Shown one piece after another: positions 56,877 through 64,000 of a stretch of DNA of 64,000 bases; position 1 is the first letter of the stretch, and each line of letters opens with the position of its first letter. Below the pieces are notes generated by a model. That model worked only from the letters and a program-made list of their open reading frames with translations. It was not told where the DNA came from and searched no databases. A program made the translations under genes and the position numbers. The stretch covers positions 124,001-188,000 of the forward strand of contig JADZCR010000001.1 of assembly GCA_020851465.1 (NCBI GenBank). Direction: 5' to 3'. This stretch comes from Phycisphaeraceae bacterium (GTDB lineage Bacteria > Planctomycetota > Phycisphaerae > Phycisphaerales > Phycisphaeraceae).

Positions 56877-57758
56877 ATGAAGACAATCCTCATCACCGGC
56901 GCGAGTGGTTTCATCGGTACCCATGCGGCAAAAGAGTTTGCCCGCGACCATCATCCAATCCTGCTGAGTCGCAAGCAGCCCGACGCTCCAGGCAAGTGGT
57001 ACAAGGGATCATTCGAGCTTTTTGAAGACCTGCGCCAGCTCGACGCACATCAAATCGACGCCTTGGTACATCTGGGTGCGGTGACCGGCGGCTGTTCAGA
57101 AGAAGACGGCCTGGCGGTCAACGTGCAGGGCACGCGTCGACTTCTGCGCTACCTCATTGATCGCGGCACGCGCCGATTCGTCCTGGCGAGTTCCATCGCC
57201 ACCGTCGGACTGCTCGACAACCGCTTTCTGCCTCTGCAACTACCCATCCCCGATGACCACCCCTGTCTTGCCTTCGACTTCTACGGCCTGTCGAAGTATC
57301 TGATGGAAGAGGAGACCCGATACTTCGCCCGCAGATACACAGATGCGGATTTCGTGAATTTCCGAATCGGAGCGGTCGTGCCCGTGGATTGGAGCCCCAA
57401 GGATGTAACCGCGCAGACTCCGCCGACGTGGTCGCCGCCATGCCTGCTTTCCAATGTCTGCGTGGTGGATGTCGTGGCTGCGATCCGTGCTGCGCTGACC
57501 GGCAGTCCTAAGCCGGGAGTCCGCGTGCTCAACCTCGTCGCGCCGACCGCCACAGCCGACGACCCTGTGCCGGCCATCCTCCGCGCCAGCTTCGACCCGC
57601 GATGGAAAAGCTACGACCTGTCCCACTATGAAAAGCCCGGACATGAATATGCCCCGATCTTTTCCATCGCAAACCTGAAAAAAGAGCTGGGCTTTACGCC
57701 GCAGATTCCGGTGCGGCCGCGCGAGTTCCGCGCCTGGAAGGCAAAGCAAACCTCCTGA
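56877..57758 (+). CDS. NAD-dependent epimerase/dehydratase (extended SDR)
   Basis: 293 residues. MKTILITGASGFIGTHAAKE has the G-x2-G-x2-G cofactor loop. LVHLGAVTGGCSEEDGLAVN and LASSIATVG are the next strands, and F-YGLSK supplies the catalytic Y-x3-K. The C-terminal part (VLNLVAPTATADDPVPAILR) is of normal length. It is distinct from the three short tandem paralogues and closer to ordinary sugar-nucleotide epimerases. Divergent from the lyase gene; a sugar isomerase follows after 184 bases. Confidence 0.9.
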   Translation: MKTILITGASGFIGTHAAKEFARDHHPILLSRKQPDAPGKWYKGSFELFEDLRQLDAHQIDALVHLGAVTGGCSEEDGLAVNVQGTRRLLRYLIDRGTRRFVLASSIATVGLLDNRFLPLQLPIPDDHPCLAFDFYGLSKYLMEEETRYFARRYTDADFVNFRIGAVVPVDWSPKDVTAQTPPTWSPPCLLSNVCVVDVVAAIRAALTGSPKPGVRVLNLVAPTATADDPVPAILRASFDPRWKSYDLSHYEKPGHEYAPIFSIANLKKELGFTPQIPVRPREFRAWKAKQTS

Positions 57759-57942
57759 CGCACTTTTGTCTCCGAGGCGGAAGCAGTAGATCGCCGACTG
57801 ATCCGGCAGAGATGTCGATCGCGCCCTCGTTTGTTTTGGATACCGCAAGCCGGTGACGCACACCACGTACGGCTCTGTTTGCCGCTATTTCACGCGCTCT
57901 CTATACTCGCCGCCCCACACTCACACCACTGGGAGCACTACC

Positions 57943-58830
57943 TTGAAACTTTGCGTCAGCACCTACAGCCTCGCGCGATGGCGGAATGAAAATAACAAGA
58001 CACTCGAAGACTCCATCGACTGGATCGCTGAGAACGGCGTGAAGGCAATCGAGTTTTCCGGCCTCGACAAGCAGGCTGAAGCCAATCCCCTGAAGCGCGC
58101 CGCGGCGCTCCGCAAGCGTTGCGAAAAACGCGGCCTGCATGTTGCCGGCTTCAGCGTCGGCGCCAACCTGCTGCTCAACCCGACTGAACAACGCAAGGTC
58201 ATCGAAAAGGTGAAACGCGATGTGGACATCGCGGCGGAACTCGGCGCCCGAAACATGCGCCACGATGTGGCCTACGGCTTCAACGATGCGAATAAGGACC
58301 TCAAAGGGCCTAAGACATTCGCACACGCACTGACAGTCGTCGTTCCCGCTGTCCGCGAGATCACCGAACACGGCGTCAAATGCGGCGTGAAAACTTCCCT
58401 CGAAAATCATGGCTTTTTCATGCAGGCCTCCGAGCGTGTCGAGAAGCTCATCAAAACTGTCGGCCATAAAAACTTCGGCCTGACTCTGGACATGGGTAAC
58501 TTCCTCTGCGTGAACGAAGACCCGGTCAAGGCGGTCGCCCGTGTCGCCAAGTATGCGATCATGGTCCACACCAAAGACTTCCATGTGAAGCTCAAGAAGC
58601 TGCGCCCGCCTACCGGCTGGTTCGACACGCCGACGGAAATCTCGCTCCGCGGTGCAATCGTCGGCCATGGCATCATTGACATCCCCAAACAACTCGCACT
58701 GATCAAAAAGTCGGGCTACAAAGGCTACCTGTCGCTGGAGTTCGAGGGCATTGAAGAACCCGCGATGGCGATCAAGACGGGGTTGGACTACCTGACGCAG
58801 GAACTCAAAGCGATCAAAGCTCTGGGTTGA
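57943..58830 (+). CDS. Sugar phosphate isomerase/epimerase (xylose isomerase-like TIM barrel)
   Basis: 295 residues from a TTG start at 57943 with GGGAG 7 bases upstream. The frame runs further to 57853 but those residues look non-coding. LKLCVSTYSLARWRN opens the barrel. TSLENHG, LTLDMGN, VHTKDFH and LSLEFEG supply the Glu/Asp/His/Glu metal ligands of the AP-endonuclease 2 fold. Such enzymes interconvert keto and aldo sugars or act on inositol derivatives. It sits in a group of sugar genes. Confidence 0.88.
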   Translation: MKLCVSTYSLARWRNENNKTLEDSIDWIAENGVKAIEFSGLDKQAEANPLKRAAALRKRCEKRGLHVAGFSVGANLLLNPTEQRKVIEKVKRDVDIAAELGARNMRHDVAYGFNDANKDLKGPKTFAHALTVVVPAVREITEHGVKCGVKTSLENHGFFMQASERVEKLIKTVGHKNFGLTLDMGNFLCVNEDPVKAVARVAKYAIMVHTKDFHVKLKKLRPPTGWFDTPTEISLRGAIVGHGIIDIPKQLALIKKSGYKGYLSLEFEGIEEPAMAIKTGLDYLTQELKAIKALG

Positions 58831-59059
58831 AAAAAGGAAGACGCGGGTACGGACGCCTCTGCTCACAACTTCTAAACATGCGCACGATGTTGAGAGCGGG
58901 TGTTATCCCGTCGTGTGAGTCGGGATGTCTTCGCCCCCTGCGTGTAAGGAACTGATGTGAAAAGCGTCGCTCGATAAGCTGTGCTGCGAGTAGCTGCGCT
59001 CAACTTGGGTGCTCGATCAACAAGCGTCTACTTTTTCGAAAATACTCCAGGACGTCTCG

Positions 59060-59088
59060 TTGTTGAGATGGCTTTGTCCGCGTAGAAT
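59060..59088 (+). promoter_or_regulatory. Promoter of tRNA-Gly
   Basis: TTGTTG (59060-59065), 17-base spacer, TAGAAT (59083-59088). The predicted start near 59095 is about 16 bases before the tRNA. The remaining 58831-59059 region holds nothing else I can name. Confidence 0.6.
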
Positions 59089-59110
59089 CCGACGTTCATC
59101 AACCTCGTCT

Positions 59111-59182
59111 GCGGGTGTAACTCAACGGTAGAGTGTCAGCCTTCCAAGCTGAATGCTGCGGGTTCGAGTCCCGTCACCCGCT
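59111..59182 (+). tRNA. tRNA-Gly(UCC)
   Basis: Acceptor arms GCGGGTG (59111-59117) and CACCCGC (59175-59181) pair exactly, with T as discriminator base. The D-arm has ACTCAACGGTAGAGT. The anticodon arm TCAGC-CTTCCAA-GCTGA places TCC at 59143-59145. The T-arm contains the conserved GGTTCGAGTCCC. The CCA end is not encoded. Confidence 0.97.
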
Positions 59183-59325
59183 TTTCCGATCCTGCCCTCG
59201 CGGCAACTATGTCCTCTCTCGTTTCGCATGATCAAGACCAAACCCTGTTCTCTCTCCACAAATTGTCAACAATCTAACTGATTATTTTACAAAACATTAA
59301 AGATTACACATTTTCCAAATTTGAC

Positions 59326-59390
59326 TTGAGACTTGTTCTCAATCATCCTTGAGAATCAGTCGCATTTACTTTTATGGAGATGATTCTCAT
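59326..59390 (+). promoter_or_regulatory. Fur-like repeated operator upstream of the prepilin-PepSY pair
   Basis: The segment contains TTGAGA-N5-TCTCAA (59326-59342), TTCTCAA-N6-TTGAGAA (59336-59355), the octamer GAGAATCA (59351-59358) and its reverse complement TGATTCTC (59381-59388). The last lies in the near-palindrome GAGATGATTCTC, which overlaps the putative ATG. GAGAATCA is the core of many Fur boxes. Together with the PepSY gene downstream this suggests iron (or another metal) control. Assignment to Fur is inferred. The 59183-59325 part is AT-rich and otherwise featureless. Confidence 0.5.
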
Positions 59391-60387
59391 GGTTTGTTCG
59401 TGTCTGTCGTTCGGCGTTGTCCCGTCGTCCCTGCTTTCCCGTCGCGTTGCAACGCGCGATGTACGAGTGCGGTTGTCGGGGTTTACGCTCGTTGAATTAC
59501 TGGTGGTCATCGCGATCATCGGATTGCTGGTAGGCATCACGCTGCCGGTGCTCAGTCGGGCGCGCATGGCGGGGGCTGCGTCGGTCAGTCTCAGCAACAT
59601 GAGGCAGATGGGTATAGCCGTCGGATGCTACGCCACGGAAAGCAACCAGTACCTGCCCAAGCACGAGGGCTGGTTCAACGCACCGGGGGTATTCTCCGAG
59701 ATCAGAAACACCGACACCTCGTTGACTTTTCCTTCTGACGGCAAGACGGCTCGTCGGACGCACTGGCCGGACCACCTGTTCCGTTATGTCGAGATTCCGT
59801 CGATCTACATCAGCCCCCTGCTCACCGAGCAGGAACGGGCAGACTTCACCACCAAGTTTGTCTCCGAACAATACATCAACGACCCGAAAGCCATGTATGG
59901 CGGGTACGGATGGAACTACCAATATCTGGGCAGCGATCGTCGCGCGTTTACCGGCGCGCCGGCCTTCTATGTGCGTGTGGATGAGATCAAAGCTCCTACG
60001 AACACCGTCGCCATCGCCGACACCGCCGGTTCGCGCAAAGGCATCGCGACAAACCGTCCCGGCGAAGGCAACTCGGCGGTGTACGTTGTCGATCCGCCCC
60101 TGGGATCGGTGACACTGGGCTCCCAGGGTGCCCGCCGCACCGCCCCAGCCGCGGGTAACTCCTACTACACACAGCCGGCCGGCACGGGCGGTGACCAGCC
60201 CGATGGCACAGCCGAAACCTATCTCTACCGCGCCTTCCCCGCGGAACGAAACAACGGTGCTGCCCACTTCAGCTTCCTCGACGGCCACGCCAAAGCGATG
60301 AAGCTGGCGGAGATCGACGACTTCAACAAAGACGGTGTTAAAGACAACGGGTATTGGAACGGCAAGGGAGACCCGTTTGTCCAGTAA
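59374..60387 (+). CDS. Prepilin-type protein beside PepSY gene
   Basis: 337 residues from ATG 59374; later ATGs at 59380 and 59389 are possible and would leave the operator before the start. The leader is long (about 37 residues before FTLVELLVVI), then a helix and SLSNMRQMGIAVGCYATESN. The C-terminus has HFSFLDGHAKAMKL, a shortened form of the H-X9-DG motif (histidine not at the exact spacing). Many Tyr, Gly and Pro lie in the head domain. Upstream are Fur-like sites; downstream, after a stem-loop, is a PepSY membrane protein. Confidence 0.84.
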   Translation: MEMILMVCSCLSFGVVPSSLLSRRVATRDVRVRLSGFTLVELLVVIAIIGLLVGITLPVLSRARMAGAASVSLSNMRQMGIAVGCYATESNQYLPKHEGWFNAPGVFSEIRNTDTSLTFPSDGKTARRTHWPDHLFRYVEIPSIYISPLLTEQERADFTTKFVSEQYINDPKAMYGGYGWNYQYLGSDRRAFTGAPAFYVRVDEIKAPTNTVAIADTAGSRKGIATNRPGEGNSAVYVVDPPLGSVTLGSQGARRTAPAAGNSYYTQPAGTGGDQPDGTAETYLYRAFPAERNNGAAHFSFLDGHAKAMKLAEIDDFNKDGVKDNGYWNGKGDPFVQ

Positions 60388-60408
60388 TGGATCGGAGGAG
60401 GCCGCCCC

Positions 60409-60447
60409 CCTCTCCCAGCGTGTTGTTTTTCCCGCGCTGGAGAGAGG
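60409..60447 (+). repeat. Palindromic element between prepilin and PepSY genes
   Basis: CCTCTCCCAGCG (60409-60420) pairs with CGCTGGAGAGAGG (60435-60447) with one bulge and a T-rich loop. It shares its CCTCTCCCAG core with the larger inverted repeat at 50479-50552. It could also attenuate transcription between the two genes, but no U-run follows. Confidence 0.6.
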
Positions 60448-60519
60448 CCTGGGGTGCGGACACTTGCCGCCTGATCCCGTTTCACCGATCGTTCTTTACA
60501 TCCCACGAGTGAAAGCATC

Positions 60520-61857
60520 GTGACCGCAGCGCCATCTCTACAGACAGCTCCCGCCCTGGCTGCGCTTTCCTCACGCACGCGCAGCCGTGATCTCTATCGC
60601 ATCGTGTGGCGGTGGCATTTTTATGCGGGCCTGCTCATCGCGCCGTTCCTGCTGATATCTGCGGCGACAGGAGTGCTGCTCGTTTACGCGCCAGAGCTGC
60701 GCGTCATGAGTTACCCGGATCGCTACCTGAGCAGCGGTTCAACCTCCGCGGCTGCACTGACACTCGATGAGCAATACCTCATCGCCCGTGCAGCACAGCC
60801 GGAAGCAAAGATCGAAACCATCCTCGTGGATGGGCCTGAGCGCACGACGCTTTTTACGATGAAACGCGGAGACGGCCCGCCGCGAATGCTGGCGGTGGAT
60901 CCTTACGAAAAATCACGCACCGTCAGCTTCAAGGCAAAGGACGACTGGCTCGGCGACATCGAAAACTTCCATCGCCGTCTGTTTATGGGGACCACCGGCC
61001 GCATCATCACCGAACTGGTCACCGGGTGGGCGATGATCATGGCGATCACCGGCATCTTTCTCTGGTGGCCTCGTGGAAAATTCTGGCGTGAGTCCGCATT
61101 AAAAATCCGCTTTCGACAGGGTGCCTATCTTGCCCTGCGCGACTCGCACGCGGTGATCGGTGCGCTCGTGGCTCTGCTGGTGATCGCGCAGGCGTTCAGC
61201 GGATTAACCATGTCGCTGGTCGAGGGAGGACTGATCAAGTCGTACCTCCTCCGTGTTCCGCCGCGTACCGCACCGGCTGAACGGCGTGGAGGAGTTGATG
61301 TGAACAACCACGAATCACACGACAACGGACCGGCTCTTTCGTGGGAAGCTGCCCGACTCATCGCGGTGAAGACTGGATTCACCGACGTGCCGCTGAGCCT
61401 TCGTCGTGCGGCACGGGGAGCGGTTGTCGTGACGGAAAGGCCGCGCTTCGGCGCCGCCGCTCCGCGCAGCGTTGAGATCGATGCCGCCGGCCAGATTGTC
61501 CGCCGATTCACCGATCCTCGCACCGCTCCGCTGTTTTCCCGTGTCGCCAAGAGCGTGCATCTGGGAACGATCGGCGGAGGATGGAGCCTGATGCTGTCGC
61601 TGGTAGTTGCGGTGATCCTCGCGGGGCTGTGTGTCACCGGCTGCATCATGTGGTGGATTCGTCGCCCGCCCGGCCGATGGGGCATGCCCGCTCGCGTCAA
61701 AGATGCGCGACTGAGCTGGGGTGTGCTGACAGCGATTTTGCTGGTCGCTTTGCTCGTGCCGGTGGCGGGAGCTTCCATGCTGGTGGCGTGGGCGGCGGAT
61801 CGCCTCTGGCAGAGATTTACGCTCAGAGCTGCTCAGTCGTCAGGCGCAGCTGAATAG
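60520..61857 (+). CDS. PepSY-associated transmembrane protein
   Basis: 445 residues from GTG 60520. The first helix carries the family signature RIVWRWHFYAGLLIAPFLLI then SAATGVLLVY. Three or four further helices are visible (MIMAITGIFLWWP, AVIGALVALLVIAQAFSG, MLSLVVAVILAGLCVTGCIM and VLTAILLVALLVPVAGASML). A PepSY-like periplasmic domain lies between helices 1 and 2. HFYAGL and the histidines in DSHAVIGA and KSVHLG are the usual membrane histidines. Relatives often accompany TonB receptors and siderophore or ferric-reduction systems, which matches the Fur-like boxes upstream. It could reduce or pass iron at the inner membrane. Confidence 0.86.
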   Translation: MTAAPSLQTAPALAALSSRTRSRDLYRIVWRWHFYAGLLIAPFLLISAATGVLLVYAPELRVMSYPDRYLSSGSTSAAALTLDEQYLIARAAQPEAKIETILVDGPERTTLFTMKRGDGPPRMLAVDPYEKSRTVSFKAKDDWLGDIENFHRRLFMGTTGRIITELVTGWAMIMAITGIFLWWPRGKFWRESALKIRFRQGAYLALRDSHAVIGALVALLVIAQAFSGLTMSLVEGGLIKSYLLRVPPRTAPAERRGGVDVNNHESHDNGPALSWEAARLIAVKTGFTDVPLSLRRAARGAVVVTERPRFGAAAPRSVEIDAAGQIVRRFTDPRTAPLFSRVAKSVHLGTIGGGWSLMLSLVVAVILAGLCVTGCIMWWIRRPPGRWGMPARVKDARLSWGVLTAILLVALLVPVAGASMLVAWAADRLWQRFTLRAAQSSGAAE

Positions 61858-61964
61858 CATTAGTCGTCCGGTACAACGAATGAACGGTTTGCACATTCCG
61901 CTTTCATCCCCCTAAACTCTCGCCTGCGCATGAGGGGTACTCTCACCGTACATTGGGAATTCTT

Positions 61965-63311
61965 ATGGCCAAGATCACCTTCATCGGGGCTGGTTCATCC
62001 GTATTCGCAAAGAACATTCTTGGTGACAGCATGCTCGTGCCGGCACTGCACGATTCGCACATCGCGCTGTACGACATCGATCCGCAGCGGCTGCGTGAGT
62101 CGCAGTTGATGCTCGAAACGCTCAACAGGAACATCAATCAGGGCCGGGCGACCATCACGACCCACTTAGGCACGCGCAACCGCAAAGCTGCGCTCAAGGG
62201 CGCCAGCTACGTCGTCAATGCCATCCAGGTCGGCGGGTACAAGCCTTCCACCGTCATCGACTTCGAGGTTCCCAAAAAGTACGGCCTGCGACAGACCATC
62301 GCGGACACGCTGGGCATCGGCGGCATCTTCCGCACGCTGCGCACGCTTCCGGTCATGTGGGACTTCGCCCGCGAGATGGAAGACGTCTGCCCTGGCGCAT
62401 GGCTGCTCAACTACACCAACCCCATGTGCATGCTCGTCATGGGCATGACCCTGTACACCGGGGTCAAGACCGTCGGTCTCTGCCACAGCGTGCAGGCGTG
62501 TGTACCCGGACTTCTGGGTGAATGGGGCACCAACCATCCCAGCCAGAACAGCAAGGATCTGCGCTGGAAAATCGCGGGCATCAATCACCAGGCGTGGCTG
62601 CTCGAACTGACCGACAAGGGACGCGACATCTACCCGGAAGTGAAAAAACTTGCGTTCGCCAAAAACGACGCTGCACGAAAATCCAATGGTAAAAAACACT
62701 GGGATATGGTCCGCTACGAGTTCATGCGGCACTTTGGCTACTACATCACCGAGTCGAGCGAACACACCAGCGAATACATGCCCTACTGGATCAAGAGCAC
62801 GCACCCGGAGCTGATCAAAGAACTCAACATTCCGATTGATGAATATCTCCGCCGCTGCATCAACCAGATCGCCGGCTGGAAAAAACAGCGGGACGAGATC
62901 GTGAAAAACCCGACCCTTTCCCACACTCGCGGACACGAGTACGGCTCGTACATCATGGAAGCGATCGAAACCGGCAATCCGACACGCATCCACGGCAACG
63001 TGCTCAACAACGACCTGATCACCAACCTCCCGCGCAACGCCAGCGTGGAAGTCGCCTGCCTGGTGGACAAAAACGGCGTCCAACCGATCCACGTCGGACG
63101 CCTGCCCGAACATCTGGCGGCAGTCAACCGCACCAACATCAACGTGCAGATCATGACCGTCGAAGCTGCTTACACTCGCAAACGCGAGCACATTTACCAC
63201 GCAGCGTATCTCGATCCGCACACCAGCTCAGAACTGTCGCTCGACCAGATTCGTGACCTGTGCGACGACCTGATCGACGCCCACGGGAAAATGCTGCCCA
63301 AGTATCGGTGA
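61965..63311 (+). CDS. Glycoside hydrolase family 4 (alpha-galactosidase/alpha-glucosidase type)
   Basis: 448 residues from ATG 61965 (TTG 61953 is also in frame). MAKITFIGAGSSVFAKNILG gives the NAD-binding loop of GH4. GGIFRTLRTLPVMWDFAREM, LLNYTNPMCMLVMGM and GLCHSVQ are the hallmark GH4 segments (metal-binding Cys and His; NPM). INHQAWLLEL provides the second histidine site. GH4 enzymes use NAD+ and Mn2+ with an oxidation-elimination mechanism and act in the cytosol on imported glycosides. The melibiase (MelA) branch is likely. A GH2 gene follows 25 bases later. Confidence 0.92.
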   Translation: MAKITFIGAGSSVFAKNILGDSMLVPALHDSHIALYDIDPQRLRESQLMLETLNRNINQGRATITTHLGTRNRKAALKGASYVVNAIQVGGYKPSTVIDFEVPKKYGLRQTIADTLGIGGIFRTLRTLPVMWDFAREMEDVCPGAWLLNYTNPMCMLVMGMTLYTGVKTVGLCHSVQACVPGLLGEWGTNHPSQNSKDLRWKIAGINHQAWLLELTDKGRDIYPEVKKLAFAKNDAARKSNGKKHWDMVRYEFMRHFGYYITESSEHTSEYMPYWIKSTHPELIKELNIPIDEYLRRCINQIAGWKKQRDEIVKNPTLSHTRGHEYGSYIMEAIETGNPTRIHGNVLNNDLITNLPRNASVEVACLVDKNGVQPIHVGRLPEHLAAVNRTNINVQIMTVEAAYTRKREHIYHAAYLDPHTSSELSLDQIRDLCDDLIDAHGKMLPKYR

Positions 63312-63336
63312 GCCATGCCGGCGGTAAGATTCCGCC

Positions 63337-64000
63337 ATGCGCCACCGTCTCGACCTCTCAGGCTACTGGCAGGGTCGGCTGGAGTTGAATCCCGCCATCG
63401 ACGTATCCGCGCCTGCTGTCATCGAGCAAGACTTCTACATTCCCCTGCCGTGGAATAAGCAGATCGACCACCTGCGCTGGCCGAGCGAGACGCAGGAGCT
63501 TTCCGGCATTGTCCGACCGACACAGAATCAGAACTTCCGTGACGTGATGCGGAAATTCAACGAGGGGACGATCACCTATCGCAAAATGGTGTACGTACCC
63601 GACGGCGCGGATCGCCGCCCGCCGTCACGAGTATTTCTGGTGTTCGAGGGGAGTAACTACCGCACCACCGCGCGGGTCAACGGTCAGGAAGTCGGCACAC
63701 ACGAAGGCGGACACCTGGGATTTGAGTTTGAGGTGACTGACGCCATCGCGATTGGCGGCGAAAATCATCTGGAAATCACCGTGGACAACCTGCGAAGCCC
63801 AGACGCTGCGCCGCAGGAGCAGTTCAACTGGCAGAACTACGGCGGGATCTACCGGCCGGTCTGCCTCGAATGGCGGCCGGAGGTTTATGTCGATGCGGCC
63901 TGGGTGACCACCGGCCGTGACGGCACGAGTTGGTTTGCCGATGTCACCGCACAGATCGTCGGTGCGCCTCGCGGACCGGTGACGGTGCAGATCAGCTCCG
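63337..64000 (+). CDS. Glycoside hydrolase family 2 protein, N-terminal part (runs off right edge)
   Basis: The frame opens at ATG 63337 and continues to the window edge (221 codons). MRHRLDLSGYWQGRLELNP is a typical start of the GH2 sugar-binding domain. FEGSNYRTTARVNGQEVGTH and EITVDNLRSPDAAPQEQFNW then QNYGGIYRPV are its hallmark strands (the NYGGIYR signature). Known members are beta-galactosidases, glucuronidases and mannosidases. The catalytic domain lies outside the window. It is probably in an operon with the GH4 gene. Confidence 0.9.
   Translation, partial: MRHRLDLSGYWQGRLELNPAIDVSAPAVIEQDFYIPLPWNKQIDHLRWPSETQELSGIVRPTQNQNFRDVMRKFNEGTITYRKMVYVPDGADRRPPSRVFLVFEGSNYRTTARVNGQEVGTHEGGHLGFEFEVTDAIAIGGENHLEITVDNLRSPDAAPQEQFNWQNYGGIYRPVCLEWRPEVYVDAAWVTTGRDGTSWFADVTAQIVGAPRGPVTVQISS

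Noticed and set aside
57901..58866. 321-codon minus-strand frame
   Set aside because: Antisense to the sugar isomerase with complete metal ligands.
62166..63221. 351-codon minus-strand frame
   Set aside because: Antisense to GH4, which has all hallmark segments; composition is of shadow type.

Overview
The window looks like a piece of a Planctomycetota chromosome, most likely class Phycisphaerae. This is inferred from gene content: four prepilin-type proteins (two with a clear H-X9-DG C-terminal motif), PEP-CTERM sorting signals, two MoxR/DUF58/BatA/VWA/DUF4175 clusters, DUF4159, DUF4838, URO-D-like and other sugar-metabolism families, and few strong Shine-Dalgarno sites. I see no phage, insertion sequence or CRISPR array. 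Housekeeping landmarks are ruvA, trxB and one tRNA-Gly(UCC).

Region 1 (1-9559, minus strand): one operon-like run of a prenyltransferase-repeat exported protein, MoxR ATPase, DUF58, BatA/VWA, a second VWA membrane protein, and a DUF4175-type membrane protein that runs off the left edge. Region 2 (9821-18069): two URO-D-family proteins, a FadR/GntR regulator with a perfect 15-bp palindrome beside its gene, a prepilin-like protein, a kinase-like protein, a creatininase-family hydrolase and an enolase-superfamily enzyme. Region 3 (18112-41747, mostly minus): a second, elaborated copy of the region 1 system. It adds a single polypeptide carrying two complete MoxR modules plus a zinc ribbon, a protein with two DUF4159 domains, a TPR/PKD-like exported protein, an M48 protease and a 1247-residue DUF4175 protein. 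Two exported carbohydrate-associated proteins lie at its downstream end.

Region 4 (41952-51666): nitroreductase, DUF4838 glycosidase-like protein, ruvA, a Gfo/Idh/MocA oxidoreductase, a PilZ-J-domain fusion, trxB, a Gly-rich protein with both a lipobox and a PEP-CTERM tail, and a two-gene operon (PEP-CTERM propeller-like protein plus pseudopilin) under a well-formed cobalamin riboswitch. Region 5 (52183-64000, mostly plus): three tandem, translationally coupled SDR paralogues, a YetA-like rhamnogalacturonan lyase, another epimerase, a sugar isomerase, tRNA-Gly, a pseudopilin plus PepSY pair preceded by Fur-like sites, and GH4 and GH2 glycosidases.

Two themes stand out. First, a duplicated MoxR/VWA envelope machine, whose second copy has undergone intragenic duplication of both MoxR and DUF4159. 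Second, two separate pseudopilin genes that each sit in a micronutrient-type regulatory context: vitamin B12 (riboswitch, strong evidence) and probably iron (Fur-like boxes plus PepSY protein, inference). Together they suggest a pseudopilin-linked surface uptake strategy. The remaining genes fit a polysaccharide-degrading (pectin/galactoside-type) lifestyle.
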